Assembly: GCA_017509065.1 (NCBI GenBank)
Contig: JAFWQM010000217.1
Coordinates: 123,801-187,800, forward strand
DNA: 64,000 bases
Reading direction: 5' to 3'
DNA from: Clostridia bacterium
GTDB taxonomy: Bacteria > Bacillota_A > Clostridia > Christensenellales > Aristaeellaceae
Shown here piece after piece: positions 1 through 10,139 of this stretch. The position numbers and the translations under genes are program-made. How positions within the stretch are numbered: the first letter of the stretch is position 1; each line of letters starts with the position of its first letter. The notes beneath the pieces are model-generated. The model was given only the letters and a program-made list of their open reading frames with translations, did not search any database and had not been told where the DNA came from.

Positions 1-1795
1 TCCGGTCGAGATAATTCCGCATGAAGCCAACGATTTCCAGGCCCAGATTCTGGCTCTCTTCGCTCTCGCCGTGATGCTTGCCGCGCAGGGCTTTCAGGCA
101 CTCAGCCAGGCCGATGAAGCCTACAGACAGGGTGCCGTGCTTGAGCACTTCGCGCACCTCGGAATCCCAGTCCAAATTCTCCGAATCGATCCAGACGCCC
201 TGGCCCATCAGGAAGGGAAAGTTGTAAACCTTCTTGCGGGCGATGATTTCAAAGCGCTCGTCCAGCTGCTCCACCACAAGATCCAGCTTGCTTTCCAGCT
301 CCTGGAAGAACCAGTCCACGTCGCCGTTGGCCTTGATGGCGATGCGCGGCAGATTGATGGAGGTAAAGCTCAGGTTGCCGCGGCGGGGCGCGATCTCGCG
401 GCTGCGGTCATAGGCGTTGCCCATCACGCGCGTGCGGCATCCCATGTAAGCCACTTCGGTTTCGGGGCGGCCGGGCTTATAGTACTGCAGATTGTAGGGC
501 GCGTCGAGGAAGGAGAAGTTCGGGAACAGACGCTTTGCGCTCACCCGGATGGCCAGGCGGAACAGGTCGTAGTTGGGATCGCCGGGATTATAGTTGACGC
601 CTTCTTTGACGCGGAAAATCTGGATCGGGAAAATGGGCGTTTCGCCCCGGCCCAGGCCGGCTTCGGTGGCCAGCAGGATCTGTTCCATCACCAGCCGTCC
701 TTCGGGGGACGTGTCGGTGCCGTAATTGATGGAGGAGAAGGGAACCTGCGCACCGGCGCGGGAATTCATGGTGTTCAGATTATGCACCAGCGCTTCCATG
801 GCCTGATAAGTGGCGCGGCGGGTTTCTTTAATGGCGTATTTCTGTGCGAAGTCAAACACTTCGTCGGCGGTTTCTTCCGAAGCGCGATTGCTCAGTTTTA
901 CGCGAAGGGCGGCTTTGAATTCTTCGTTCTCCTGGAGGGTGGGGACGAGACCGGTTTCTTCTTTGATGGCGTTCAGAATTTCTTCCGCTTCATCGTCCGC
1001 GTTTTCCACGCCGAACTTGAGGCACAGCGCTCGGGAAAGGTTGTCCCGGAAGCGCTTTTTGAAAGTCTTGCGCACGCCGGGAGCCATGCCGTAGTCAAAG
1101 TCCACGATGCTCTGGCCGCCATGCTGGTCGTTCTGGTTGGCCTGAATAGCAATGCAGGCCAGGGCGGAATAGCTGGCGATGTCGTTGGGCTCGCGCAGCA
1201 CGCCGTGACCGGTGGAGAAACCGTTCTTAAAAAGCGTGGACAGTTGAATCTGGCAGCAGGTGGTGGTGAGGGTGAGGAAGTCCAGGTCGTGGATATGGAT
1301 GTCCCCTTCCCGGTGCGCCTCGGCGTGGGCGGGGTTCAACACGAACATATCATAGAACTGCTTGCTGCCCTCGGAACCGAATTTCAGCATGCTGCCCATG
1401 GCGGTGTCGCCGTTGATGTTGGCGTTCTCGCGCTTGATGTCGCTGTCGATGGCGTCCTTGTAGGCGATGTCCTCAAACACCTTCATGAGCCGGGTGTTCA
1501 TTTCGCGCACGCGGCTGCGCTCGGCGCGGTAAAGGATGTAGGCTTTGGCCGTGCGCACGAAGCCCTTTTCGATCAGCACCCGTTCGACCGTGTCCTGAAC
1601 TTCCTCCACGGTGGGCACGCTGCCGATGTTTTCGTTGTTCTCCAGTTCCTTTTCCACCTGCTCGCTGATGGCGCGGGCGGTCTCCTCGCCCTTCGCGCTG
1701 CCGGAGCCCTCGAAGGCCTTCGTCACCGCGTTCTGAATTTTATCCAGATCAAATGGCACCACACGTCCGTCACGTTTCTTAATCGACGTAATCAT
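1..1795 (-). CDS. nrdD: Anaerobic ribonucleoside-triphosphate reductase (partial, C-terminus outside window)
   Basis: Oxygen-independent class III ribonucleotide reductase, which reduces NTPs to dNTPs with a glycyl radical generated by NrdG. About 598 N-terminal residues are visible. The protein begins MITSIKKRDGR and its first ~95 residues look like the allosteric ATP-cone domain, followed by the catalytic barrel (for example HIHDLDF near residue 165, and NLTF-like active-site loops such as NLSFTSINLPR). The C-terminal zinc site and radical glycine lie beyond position 1. The ATG at 1795 is preceded at a 9-nt spacing by GGAGG (1805-1809). It sits behind a consensus promoter with NrdR-box-like sites. 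The open frame has no interruption in the visible part. Confidence 0.95.
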   Translation of the reverse strand, partial: MITSIKKRDGRVVPFDLDKIQNAVTKAFEGSGSAKGEETARAISEQVEKELENNENIGSVPTVEEVQDTVERVLIEKGFVRTAKAYILYRAERSRVREMNTRLMKVFEDIAYKDAIDSDIKRENANINGDTAMGSMLKFGSEGSKQFYDMFVLNPAHAEAHREGDIHIHDLDFLTLTTTCCQIQLSTLFKNGFSTGHGVLREPNDIASYSALACIAIQANQNDQHGGQSIVDFDYGMAPGVRKTFKKRFRDNLSRALCLKFGVENADDEAEEILNAIKEETGLVPTLQENEEFKAALRVKLSNRASEETADEVFDFAQKYAIKETRRATYQAMEALVHNLNTMNSRAGAQVPFSSINYGTDTSPEGRLVMEQILLATEAGLGRGETPIFPIQIFRVKEGVNYNPGDPNYDLFRLAIRVSAKRLFPNFSFLDAPYNLQYYKPGRPETEVAYMGCRTRVMGNAYDRSREIAPRRGNLSFTSINLPRIAIKANGDVDWFFQELESKLDLVVEQLDERFEIIARKKVYNFPFLMGQGVWIDSENLDWDSEVREVLKHGTLSVGFIGLAECLKALRGKHHGESEESQNLGLEIVGFMRNYLDR

Positions 1796-1837
1796 TTCCC
1801 ATTTCCTCCAAGATGTTGTGCTTTTCCTTGCACTCAT

Positions 1838-1853
1838 ACACAAAATATTGTAC
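1838..1853 (-). promoter_or_regulatory. NrdR-box-like site 1 in the nrdD leader
   Basis: The 16-mer ACACAAAATATTGTAC agrees with the NrdR box consensus (acaCwAtATaTwGtgt) at about 13 of 16 positions. It lies at roughly +16 to +31 of the predicted nrdD transcript. NrdR is the usual repressor of nrd operons; the assignment here is inference from the motif and its location. Confidence 0.55.
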
Positions 1854-1874
1854 ATAAATAACGCGCCGGACTCT

Positions 1875-1903
1875 ATTATATCGGGTCCGGCGCCGGATGT
1901 CAA
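1875..1903 (-). promoter_or_regulatory. sigma-A promoter of nrdD
   Basis: On the minus strand a TTGACA -35 box (1898-1903) and a TATAAT -10 box (1875-1880) are separated by 17 bp, a full consensus match. A perfect 12-bp palindrome, TCCGGCGCCGGA (1886-1897), fills most of the spacer and could be an operator or simply part of the spacer. Predicted transcription start is near 1868. Confidence 0.85.
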
Positions 1904-1945
1904 TACCATATTTGGGATACAATGCGAAACATTTTTGACATATAG

Positions 1946-1961
1946 CCACAATATATGGTAT
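1946..1961 (-). promoter_or_regulatory. NrdR-box-like site 2 upstream of nrdD
   Basis: The 16-mer CCACAATATATGGTAT matches the NrdR consensus at about 13 of 16 positions. It lies 108 bp from site 1 (start to start) and upstream of the -35 box, much wider than the ~30 to 42 bp usually seen between paired NrdR boxes. Confidence 0.5.
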
Positions 1962-1994
1962 AGATTTGTATTATATTTGTTTTGGAATAGTCAT

Positions 1995-2294
1995 TTATGG
2001 CAGCTGAATCGTCGGGTCCTTACGGCGCGGGCGGTAGATGGAGAACTTGCCGCCGATGCACTGAACCGGCGCGGCATGCACCTTTTCGCAAAGTTCCTGG
2101 CACGCTTCCCGCGCGGACAGCGGCGCTTCCCGCTGCACGGAGCATTTGATCAGCTCCCGGGCTTCGAGCGCGTCCCAGGCTTCCTTCACGGTGCCGTCGG
2201 TGATGCCCTCTTTGCCGATATACAAAATCGCGGGCAGGGTGTTGCACATGGAGCGCAGATACGCCCGCTGCTTGCTGTTGATTTCTAAAGTCAT
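1995..2294 (-). CDS. yhbY: YhbY-family RNA-binding protein (ribosome assembly)
   Basis: A 99-residue single-domain CRM/YhbY protein, which binds pre-50S ribosomal RNA. Its sequence has the family pattern: an N-terminal LRSMCNTLPAILYIGKEGIT segment with the GKxG loop, then ALEARELIKCSV and an IGGKFSIYRP C-terminal strand. The length is typical. ATG at 2294 follows AAGGAGA at good spacing. It is downstream of obg in the same direction, a frequent arrangement that links two ribosome-assembly factors; the 116-bp gap between them carries a hairpin repeat fragment. Confidence 0.9.
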   Translation of the reverse strand: MTLEINSKQRAYLRSMCNTLPAILYIGKEGITDGTVKEAWDALEARELIKCSVQREAPLSAREACQELCEKVHAAPVQCIGGKFSIYRPRRKDPTIQLP

Positions 2295-2329
2295 GATTTA
2301 TCTCCTTCTTCAATCGAATATGTATCCCG

Positions 2330-2405
2330 AAATCCTTTATGGATTTCTCGGAAGGTGGTCTGGGGGAACCCACTCTTTGGCCTCCAAAGAGCGGTTTCCC
2401 TCAGA
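2330..2405. repeat. Fragment of the hairpin mobile element between obg and yhbY
   Basis: Positions 2360-2404 form an imperfect inverted repeat (CTGGGGGAACC... paired with ...GGTTTCCCTCAG) around a CCAAAGAG/CTCTTTGG core. The 30 bp before it (CTTTATGG.TTTCT.GGAAGG.GG) match the same part of the full elements at 13141-13322 and 61978-62195. Only half of the element remains. It starts just after the obg stop codon and may now act as an intercistronic stem-loop. Confidence 0.75.
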
Positions 2406-2410
2406 AAAAA

Positions 2411-4782
<2,372 letters not shown>

Positions 4783-4786
<4 letters not shown>

Positions 4787-5862
4787 ACGGCTGGGTACTG
4801 ACGATCACACTGGTGGCCCTGGGTTTGATCCAGCGCTGGCTGCTCAATACGTTCGGGCTGAAGGGCCTGTCCTACACCCGGCGCTTTTCCAAAAAAGCGG
4901 CTTACGAGGGCGAGGAAGCGGAGCTGATCGAGGTGATCCGCAACGACCGGCTCTTCTTCATTCCCTGGCTGCGGGCGGAAAGCCGAATCTCTCCCCATCT
5001 GCGCCTGGGTAGGCAGGAGAATTTAGCTGTCAGCGGGGAGCGTTACCATAAAAGCATCTTTACCCTGCGTCCCTTCCAGCAGATCACGCGGCGTCACCGC
5101 GTCAGGCTTCTTCGGCGCGGGGATTACGACGTTGGCAACGTGGCCCTGACCGCCGGGGATTTGCTGGGCCTGGGCGGCAAGGGGCTGGACCTGCACACCC
5201 CGGCCAGGATCCTGGTATATCCAAGGCTTCTGAACGAGCGGGAAATCCCCCTGCCCGTGTCCCGCCTGCAGGGGGATCTGATCGTTCGCCGCCATTACAT
5301 CACCGATCCGTTCCTCGTGAACGGCATTCGGGACTATCGCCCCGGCGACCCCATCCGGGACATCCACTGGCCCGCGTCCGCGAAAATGGGCAATCTGCAG
5401 ATCAAGACCCACGATTATACCGCCGACACGCGGCTGCTGGTCGTCATCAACGCGCAGATGAGCGAAAACCAGTGGGGCGAACTGATGGACTATGAGCAGG
5501 ACATCATCGAGCGGGCCATTTCCATCGCCGCCACCGTGTGCCTGCGTGTGCTCAGCGCCGGGGTCGCGGCAGGCTTCGCGGCCAATATGCCGATGGGAGA
5601 GAGCGAAAGCCCCGCCCTGCTGCCGCCCGAGCGCCACAGCGCGTGGGAAGAGGAACTGCTCTCCGCATTCGCAAGGCTCAGGATCCTGCGCTGCCGCAAT
5701 TTTCTTTCCTTCCTGGACGACCTGTCCTTCCTGCGCGGAACGGATATCCTGATCTTGTCCGCCTATACCAGCGATTCCGTGGAAGAAAAAATCGCGCTGC
5801 TGCGGCGTCTTGGCAATACGGTTACGCTCCATCTGCTGGAAAAGGAGGGAAAAGCCGCGTGA
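4783..5862 (+). CDS. DUF58-domain protein
   Basis: A 359-residue protein with one N-terminal membrane segment (WVLTITLVALGLIQRWL) and a DUF58 region, recognised by RDYRPGDPIRDIHWPASAK near residues 183-201. DUF58 proteins have a von Willebrand A-like fold and work with MoxR ATPases; the substrate is unknown. It overlaps moxR by 4 nt at its start and the next gene by 4 nt at its end, so the three proteins are almost certainly made together. Confidence 0.88.
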
Positions 5863-7109
5863 AGGTGCGTATCTGGCCCATGAAAGCCCTCGCTGCGCTG
5901 GCCCTGGCCTGCGGCGTTTTTCCCGCGCCTGTCCTGCTGGGGCGGTGGCTGTTTCCGGAAGTCCGGATATTGTGGTGGCTGCCGTTCGCGCTCGCGCTTC
6001 TGTGGGGCGCGGGCGGGTATCTGCTGCCTGGGAAAGCCCGACTGCCCTGGACGATCGCTGGCTGTATCCTGGCTGTCGGCCTCGTAGGCTTTTTCCTGGT
6101 CACACGTGAATTCAGAAGCATCCTGCTGGCGCTGCCTTGCGTTGCGCTGCTGATCCCACTGCCGCCCGCCTGGTCGCGGCCCGTGTGGGAGGAATGGCCT
6201 CCGGGCGCGTGGATCACCGGTGTGATCGTGCATCTGGCTGGGCAGCTGCTTTCGACACGCCCGCCGTTTTCCGGCACGCAAAAAATGCTGATGGGCGTTT
6301 TTCTTGTATACGCGTTTTTGATGCTGATGTATCTGAACCGGGTCGGCATCCGCGACGGCATGCACGGCGCACAAAGAGCCCCTGCGCCGCTGCGCCGGCG
6401 CAACACAGCGCTCGTAGTGGGGGTGTTTCTCATCGCCGCCGCCGCGTCCGCGTGGAACACGCTGGCAAGCTGGCTGGATACTGCCTGGTATTATATCCGC
6501 CTGGGTATCGCCTATGCGATGTATTACCTCATGCAGCTCCTGCCCGACGCCACGCCGTCCGGCGGCGGCCAGGGAACGGGCATGGAGGATTTCGGCGGTT
6601 TTGCAGAAGCCGAAGGGCCCAGCGCCTTCGCCCTGTTTATGGAGAAGGTGTTCCGCGTTGTGGCTGCGCTTATTATATTCGCGCTCGTTTTCATTGCCCT
6701 CAGGTTCCTTGTACGGAAGGTTCGTCTGCTCTTGATGCGTATCGCGGAACGCCTGCGCATGTACGCCGCATCGACGAATGAGGATTATGTGGACGAGGCG
6801 GAAAGCACCCTGAACTGGGAAGAAAAAACCGAGTCCCTCCGGAGCCGGATGAAGGAAGCTATGCGGAAAACCCGGAAACAGGCCAAATGGGAGGAGCTGG
6901 ACGGACGTGCGCGTGTGCGTAGGCTGTACCAACAGTACGTCCGCCGCAGGCCCGAAGCCCAGGGCCGCACCGTCCGGGAAGCGACGCGGGAGGATAAGCG
7001 CCTCTCGCCCGCCGTCGCGGGAGAGTTCAGCAGCCTCTACGAGCGCTCCCGATACAGCGACCACAAAGTCTCCGTGCAGGAAGCTGATGAGATGCGGAAA
7101 CAACTTTAG
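5859..7109 (+). CDS. TgpA-like membrane protein lacking the transglutaminase domain
   Basis: The GTG at 5859 overlaps the DUF58 stop (GTGA) and has GGAGG 11 nt upstream, so I take it as the start (416 residues); an in-frame ATG at 5880 is possible. There are at least five hydrophobic spans in the first ~200 residues, another near 260-285, and a cytoplasmic tail. The tail (RRLYQQYVRRRPEAQG, ~REATRED, FSSLYERSRYSD) resembles the DUF4129 tail found at the end of TgpA proteins. The extracellular transglutaminase-like domain normally between them is missing. Third gene of the moxR-DUF58 operon. Confidence 0.7.
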   Translation: MKVRIWPMKALAALALACGVFPAPVLLGRWLFPEVRILWWLPFALALLWGAGGYLLPGKARLPWTIAGCILAVGLVGFFLVTREFRSILLALPCVALLIPLPPAWSRPVWEEWPPGAWITGVIVHLAGQLLSTRPPFSGTQKMLMGVFLVYAFLMLMYLNRVGIRDGMHGAQRAPAPLRRRNTALVVGVFLIAAAASAWNTLASWLDTAWYYIRLGIAYAMYYLMQLLPDATPSGGGQGTGMEDFGGFAEAEGPSAFALFMEKVFRVVAALIIFALVFIALRFLVRKVRLLLMRIAERLRMYAASTNEDYVDEAESTLNWEEKTESLRSRMKEAMRKTRKQAKWEELDGRARVRRLYQQYVRRRPEAQGRTVREATREDKRLSPAVAGEFSSLYERSRYSDHKVSVQEADEMRKQL

Positions 7110-7120
7110 GCTCTTCTCCG

Positions 7121-8041
7121 TTATATTGTCTCTTTCCCGGCCAGGGCCATTTCCCCGGCCGGTGTTTTTGTTTGCATGAGTATGCTGCCCAGGCTGGCGT
7201 CATGCCTGCTGAGCACGGCCTCGCAGAAAGCCTTTTCCTCAATCACCCCCAGGCTCGTCATTCCGTCCGGGGAGAGCACGTGGATCATGTGGTATTTTCC
7301 GGGTGTCAGCTTACAGAGCAGCGACCGCACGGGTATCCCCGTGCCGGCCGCGACTGTTTCCACAGGCAGCACCGCCTGCCGCTCCAATTTCTGCCGCCGG
7401 GCGATCAGGCTGGTCACGTATCTCGCGGTTCCATGCCTCCCCTCCATCGCCGCGGCGTAGATCAGATACAGTCCCGCGAACGCGGGAGCGAGAGCGAGTT
7501 TTCCTCGCAAAGCAAAGATCAGCGTCAAGGCGCAGAGCGCAAGCCCGGCAACGGATGAAGCGACGGTCAGCCCCCGTTCCGCCTGACGGGATGGGATAAA
7601 TCGGTGCAGCCCGGCGCGGATCATCCTGCCTCCGTCCAGCGGCAGCGCTGGCAGCAGATTGACCAGCAAAAGCGTCAGGTTGGCGCGAATGAACGCGCCG
7701 GTCAGTTCAAACGGAAGTACGGCCCGCCGGTACAAAAACGGAGCCAGAACGCACCCACACAGGCTGGCCAGCGGCCCGGCGGCGGCCATCAGAAACTGGT
7801 GCAGCGGCGGGGCTTCTTCCAGATTCGCCACCGTCATTACCCCGCCGAGCGGTGTGATTTCCAGTTCGTCCACGCGCAGCCCAAGCCGCCGTGCCGCCAG
7901 GAAATGCCCCGCCTCGTGCAGCGCCAGCGCGGCCAGCATCGGCAGCAGTCTTTCCCCCATTCCGCTCAGCACCGAGGCCAGCAGCAAAACCGGAAGCAGC
8001 GGATGGGCCTTCACCCGGCAGCCGCCCAGCCGCAGCGTCAT
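7121..8041 (-). CDS. spoIVFB: SpoIVFB-like M50 intramembrane metalloprotease
   Basis: A 306-residue site-2 protease homologue with the zinc motif HEAGH (~residues 42-46) in a membrane helix and the third ligand motif LPLDGGRM (~137-144). A CBS-like C-terminal region follows. In Bacillus, SpoIVFB processes pro-sigma-K in the mother cell and is held by SpoIVFA. The ATG at 8041 overlaps the stop of the upstream spoIVFA-like gene (ATGA). It is convergent with the moxR operon, and that operon's likely terminator lies inside the last codons of this gene. Confidence 0.85.
   Translation of the reverse strand: MTLRLGGCRVKAHPLLPVLLLASVLSGMGERLLPMLAALALHEAGHFLAARRLGLRVDELEITPLGGVMTVANLEEAPPLHQFLMAAAGPLASLCGCVLAPFLYRRAVLPFELTGAFIRANLTLLLVNLLPALPLDGGRMIRAGLHRFIPSRQAERGLTVASSVAGLALCALTLIFALRGKLALAPAFAGLYLIYAAAMEGRHGTARYVTSLIARRQKLERQAVLPVETVAAGTGIPVRSLLCKLTPGKYHMIHVLSPDGMTSLGVIEEKAFCEAVLSRHDASLGSILMQTKTPAGEMALAGKETI
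7137..7169 (+). terminator. Terminator of the moxR operon
   Basis: CCGGCC (7137-7142) pairs with GGCCGG (7157-7162), with GGG/CCC pairs inside, and TGTTTTT follows. It sits within the 3' coding region of the convergent spoIVFB gene. Confidence 0.65.
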
Positions 8042-8694
8042 GGTGTTGCCTCCCCTCTGGGCGTGAGGAAAGCGGCGGGGTCGATGGGCAGCCCGGCTCT
8101 TCGCACCTCAAGCAAAGCCTGCCTGCCCGGCATCGCTTCGCCCAGGCATGTATCCGCCGTCACTTCATCCCCCTCCCGCACATTCACGGAGGCAAGATTG
8201 TAATACATGCTCTCCAGTCCGTTTTCATGCCGCACGCGCACGATTCTTTCTTCATCCGGCCCGTGCGCAATGCTCATCACCTGGCCTGACGAAACGGCGT
8301 ATACGTTTCCTCTCGCGGCGTTGTAGCCAAGGTACGGCTCTTCCTCGCTCCAGACATGAACGACTTCCCCGAAGCACGGCGCGGTGAGCGACGCGCGCAG
8401 GTCGGATTCAAAAAACACAGCCATGCTCTCGGGAAGCAGATTGCTGACAAAACTGATTTTCCCAAGGCTTTCGTCCCAGTTCATGTCGATCATTTCCTGT
8501 ACCGCTGTCAGCACGGTTTTTCCGGTTGGCAGTTCCGCGTTCCGCACCGCGACCACGGAAAGCGTCAGTATCCCCGCGAAGGCAAAATTACGGGCCAGCT
8601 TTTCTCCCCAGCGCGGACGCTTCGCACGCCTGTACACAATGCCGCTCTCTGTTTTCGTTTCTGCCGATTCGCTGCGCTTTGTGGGCCTGATCAT
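8038..8694 (-). CDS. spoIVFA: SpoIVFA-like M23-fold membrane protein
   Basis: A 218-residue protein with a cytoplasmic N-terminus, one membrane span (FAFAGILTLSVVAV, ~35-50) and a C-terminal LytM/M23-like domain. The domain keeps RVRHENGLESMYYNL but lacks a complete set of zinc ligands, as expected for SpoIVFA, which regulates rather than cleaves. It is coupled by a 4-nt overlap to the SpoIVFB-like protease, the classical pairing that supports the call; sequence alone would only give M23-like. Confidence 0.78.
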   Translation of the reverse strand: MIRPTKRSESAETKTESGIVYRRAKRPRWGEKLARNFAFAGILTLSVVAVRNAELPTGKTVLTAVQEMIDMNWDESLGKISFVSNLLPESMAVFFESDLRASLTAPCFGEVVHVWSEEEPYLGYNAARGNVYAVSSGQVMSIAHGPDEERIVRVRHENGLESMYYNLASVNVREGDEVTADTCLGEAMPGRQALLEVRRAGLPIDPAAFLTPRGEATP

Positions 8695-8890
8695 CCAACC
8701 ACCCCCTGTCGCTCCATTCTATGAAAGCATTTTCTCATTCATGCGTTATTGCGATGCCGACGACTTCGCAGTTACAAATCATGTAGCAAGTTGAGTTACA
8801 GGAGGTTACGATGGGGCCGCGGAGGCCACAGCGGTCCTTTTAATGGCAGCTTTGCGGCAACATTTATATTGAATTCTTCTTGTGTGGGAA

Positions 8891-8919
8891 TTGCTTTTTG
8901 CCACAAGGTATGGTATAGT
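8891..8919 (+). promoter_or_regulatory. Promoter of rnhA
   Basis: TTGCTT (8891-8896) and TATAGT (8914-8919) are 17 bp apart, with TGG just before the -10 box. Confidence 0.6.
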
Positions 8920-8955
8920 TGTCAGGCATGAAACGACAGGAGGCTTTTGACAGGC

Positions 8956-9462
8956 ATGAGTGAGACGCTGAAAACAGTAGATATTTTTACGGATGGCGCG
9001 TGTTCGGGCAATCCCGGACCAGGCGGCTGGGCCGCCATCCTGCGCTATGGCGTCCACGAATTGGAAATCAGCGGCAGCATGCCCCAGACCACCAACAACC
9101 GCATGGAGGTGTTCGCCGTCATCAGCGCGCTGGGCAAGCTGAAAACCCGCTGCAACGTGACGGTGTATTCCGATTCTTCCTATCTGGTGAATGCTTTTAA
9201 CGAGCACTGGCTCGACAACTGGCAGCGGCGCGGCTGGAAAACCAGCGAAGGCAAGCCGGTGGAAAACCAGGACCTATGGCGTCTGCTGCTTTTGACCATC
9301 AACAAAAAAGGTCACAACGTCACTTTCAAAAAAGTAAAGGGACATTCTGACCATCCTGAAAACAACCGCTGTGACGCCCTGGCGCGGGGCGCTATCCAGC
9401 AGTATCTGACCCGCAACCCCGACCTGGGCGACGCAGAGCATCTGAATATTCAGCATTCATAA
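8956..9462 (+). CDS. rnhA: Ribonuclease H type 1
   Basis: A 168-residue RNase HI that removes RNA from RNA:DNA hybrids. The catalytic acidic residues are in FTDGACSGNPGPGG (Asp), NNRMEVFAVISAL (Glu), YSDSSYLVNA (Asp) and ENNRCDALARGA (Asp). The handle region WQRRGWKTSEGKPVEN is present as in E. coli-type enzymes. I chose the ATG at 8956; CAGGAGG ends 12 nt upstream. A TTG at 8947 is in frame but only 3 nt from that ribosome site. A strong terminator follows. Confidence 0.95.
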   Translation: MSETLKTVDIFTDGACSGNPGPGGWAAILRYGVHELEISGSMPQTTNNRMEVFAVISALGKLKTRCNVTVYSDSSYLVNAFNEHWLDNWQRRGWKTSEGKPVENQDLWRLLLLTINKKGHNVTFKKVKGHSDHPENNRCDALARGAIQQYLTRNPDLGDAEHLNIQHS

Positions 9463-9470
9463 TAATTCGG

Positions 9471-9504
9471 CGGCGGCAGGTTGTGCCTGTTCCGCCGTTT
9501 TTTT
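9471..9504 (+). terminator. Terminator of rnhA
   Basis: CGGCGG (9471-9476) pairs with CCGCCG (9492-9497) and CAGG (9477-9480) with CCTG (9486-9489) around a 5-nt loop, then seven T. Confidence 0.85.
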
Positions 9505-9541
9505 GCATTCTTGTTTCCTGTTTCGTCCGATGAGTCTGCCG

Positions 9542-10093
9542 TTATTCCACGCCCACCAGATGCACGATTTCCGGTTTTCTCCCGAGCGCGGGGAGGATCT
9601 TTCCGGTCAGGTCAGCCGTCAGAAACCGGATAGAACTCGTGTTTTCACACGGATGGCAGCCGAACATTTCCTCTTTCAGCACATCCTCGTCCATCACAAG
9701 CTGAACCCGGCGCTCTTTGTCGTTCATCAAGCCTAAAATAGAAACGCTGCCGGGATGAAGGTCAAGCAGCCGCTCCATGTATTCTTCCTCGGCGAAGGAC
9801 AGCCGGCTGATGCCCAGCTGCTTTGAAAGCTCCTTTGTTTTGAACGGCTTGTCGCCGGGCATCACAAGCAGATAGAAATTCGTTTTCTGACGGTTGCACA
9901 GAAACAGATTCTTGCAGATGTGCACCTGCAAAACCGCGTCCACGTCGGCGCAGACTTCCATCGTTGTGGCGGGCCGGTCCGGGTGATCCGTCCGGTCAAA
10001 AGAAACGCCGAGGCTGTCCAGAAATCGATAGGCTCTGATTTCTCTTTCGCTCCGTCCTGTCATATCGGCAGGCGACCCATGCAGTAAAATCAT
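9542..10093 (-). CDS. YbaK/ProX-type aminoacyl-tRNA deacylase
   Basis: A 183-residue trans-editing protein of the YbaK/PrdX superfamily, which hydrolyses mischarged Ala- or Cys-tRNA(Pro). The conserved block is ICKNLFLCNRQKTNFYLLVM (~residues 59-78) with the catalytic Lys, followed by LGISRLSFA and GSVSILGLMND. There is no synthetase domain. ATG at 10093 follows GAGGAAA. It is convergent with rnhA. Which amino acid it clears cannot be read from the sequence. Confidence 0.85.
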   Translation of the reverse strand: MILLHGSPADMTGRSEREIRAYRFLDSLGVSFDRTDHPDRPATTMEVCADVDAVLQVHICKNLFLCNRQKTNFYLLVMPGDKPFKTKELSKQLGISRLSFAEEEYMERLLDLHPGSVSILGLMNDKERRVQLVMDEDVLKEEMFGCHPCENTSSIRFLTADLTGKILPALGRKPEIVHLVGVE

Positions 10094-10139
10094 TGCATTT
10101 CCTCTTTTGTTATCTTAATTTTTGGGGTAAATCGAAAGC

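Noticed and set aside
71..1861. 596-residue open frame on the plus strand
   Set aside because: It is the antisense shadow of nrdD: no ribosome site, no recognisable domain, and composition typical of the reverse frame of GC-rich coding DNA.
5538..5858. Longer N-terminus for the TgpA-like protein
   Set aside because: The upstream 107 codons lie inside DUF58 in another frame; the GTG at 5859 has a ribosome site and gives a clean membrane-protein start.
8812..8844. Tiny frame after AGGAGG upstream of rnhA
   Set aside because: Ten codons only and located before the rnhA promoter; more likely chance than a leader peptide.
8929..8964. 11-codon ATG frame overlapping the rnhA ribosome site
   Set aside because: Too short, no ribosome site of its own.
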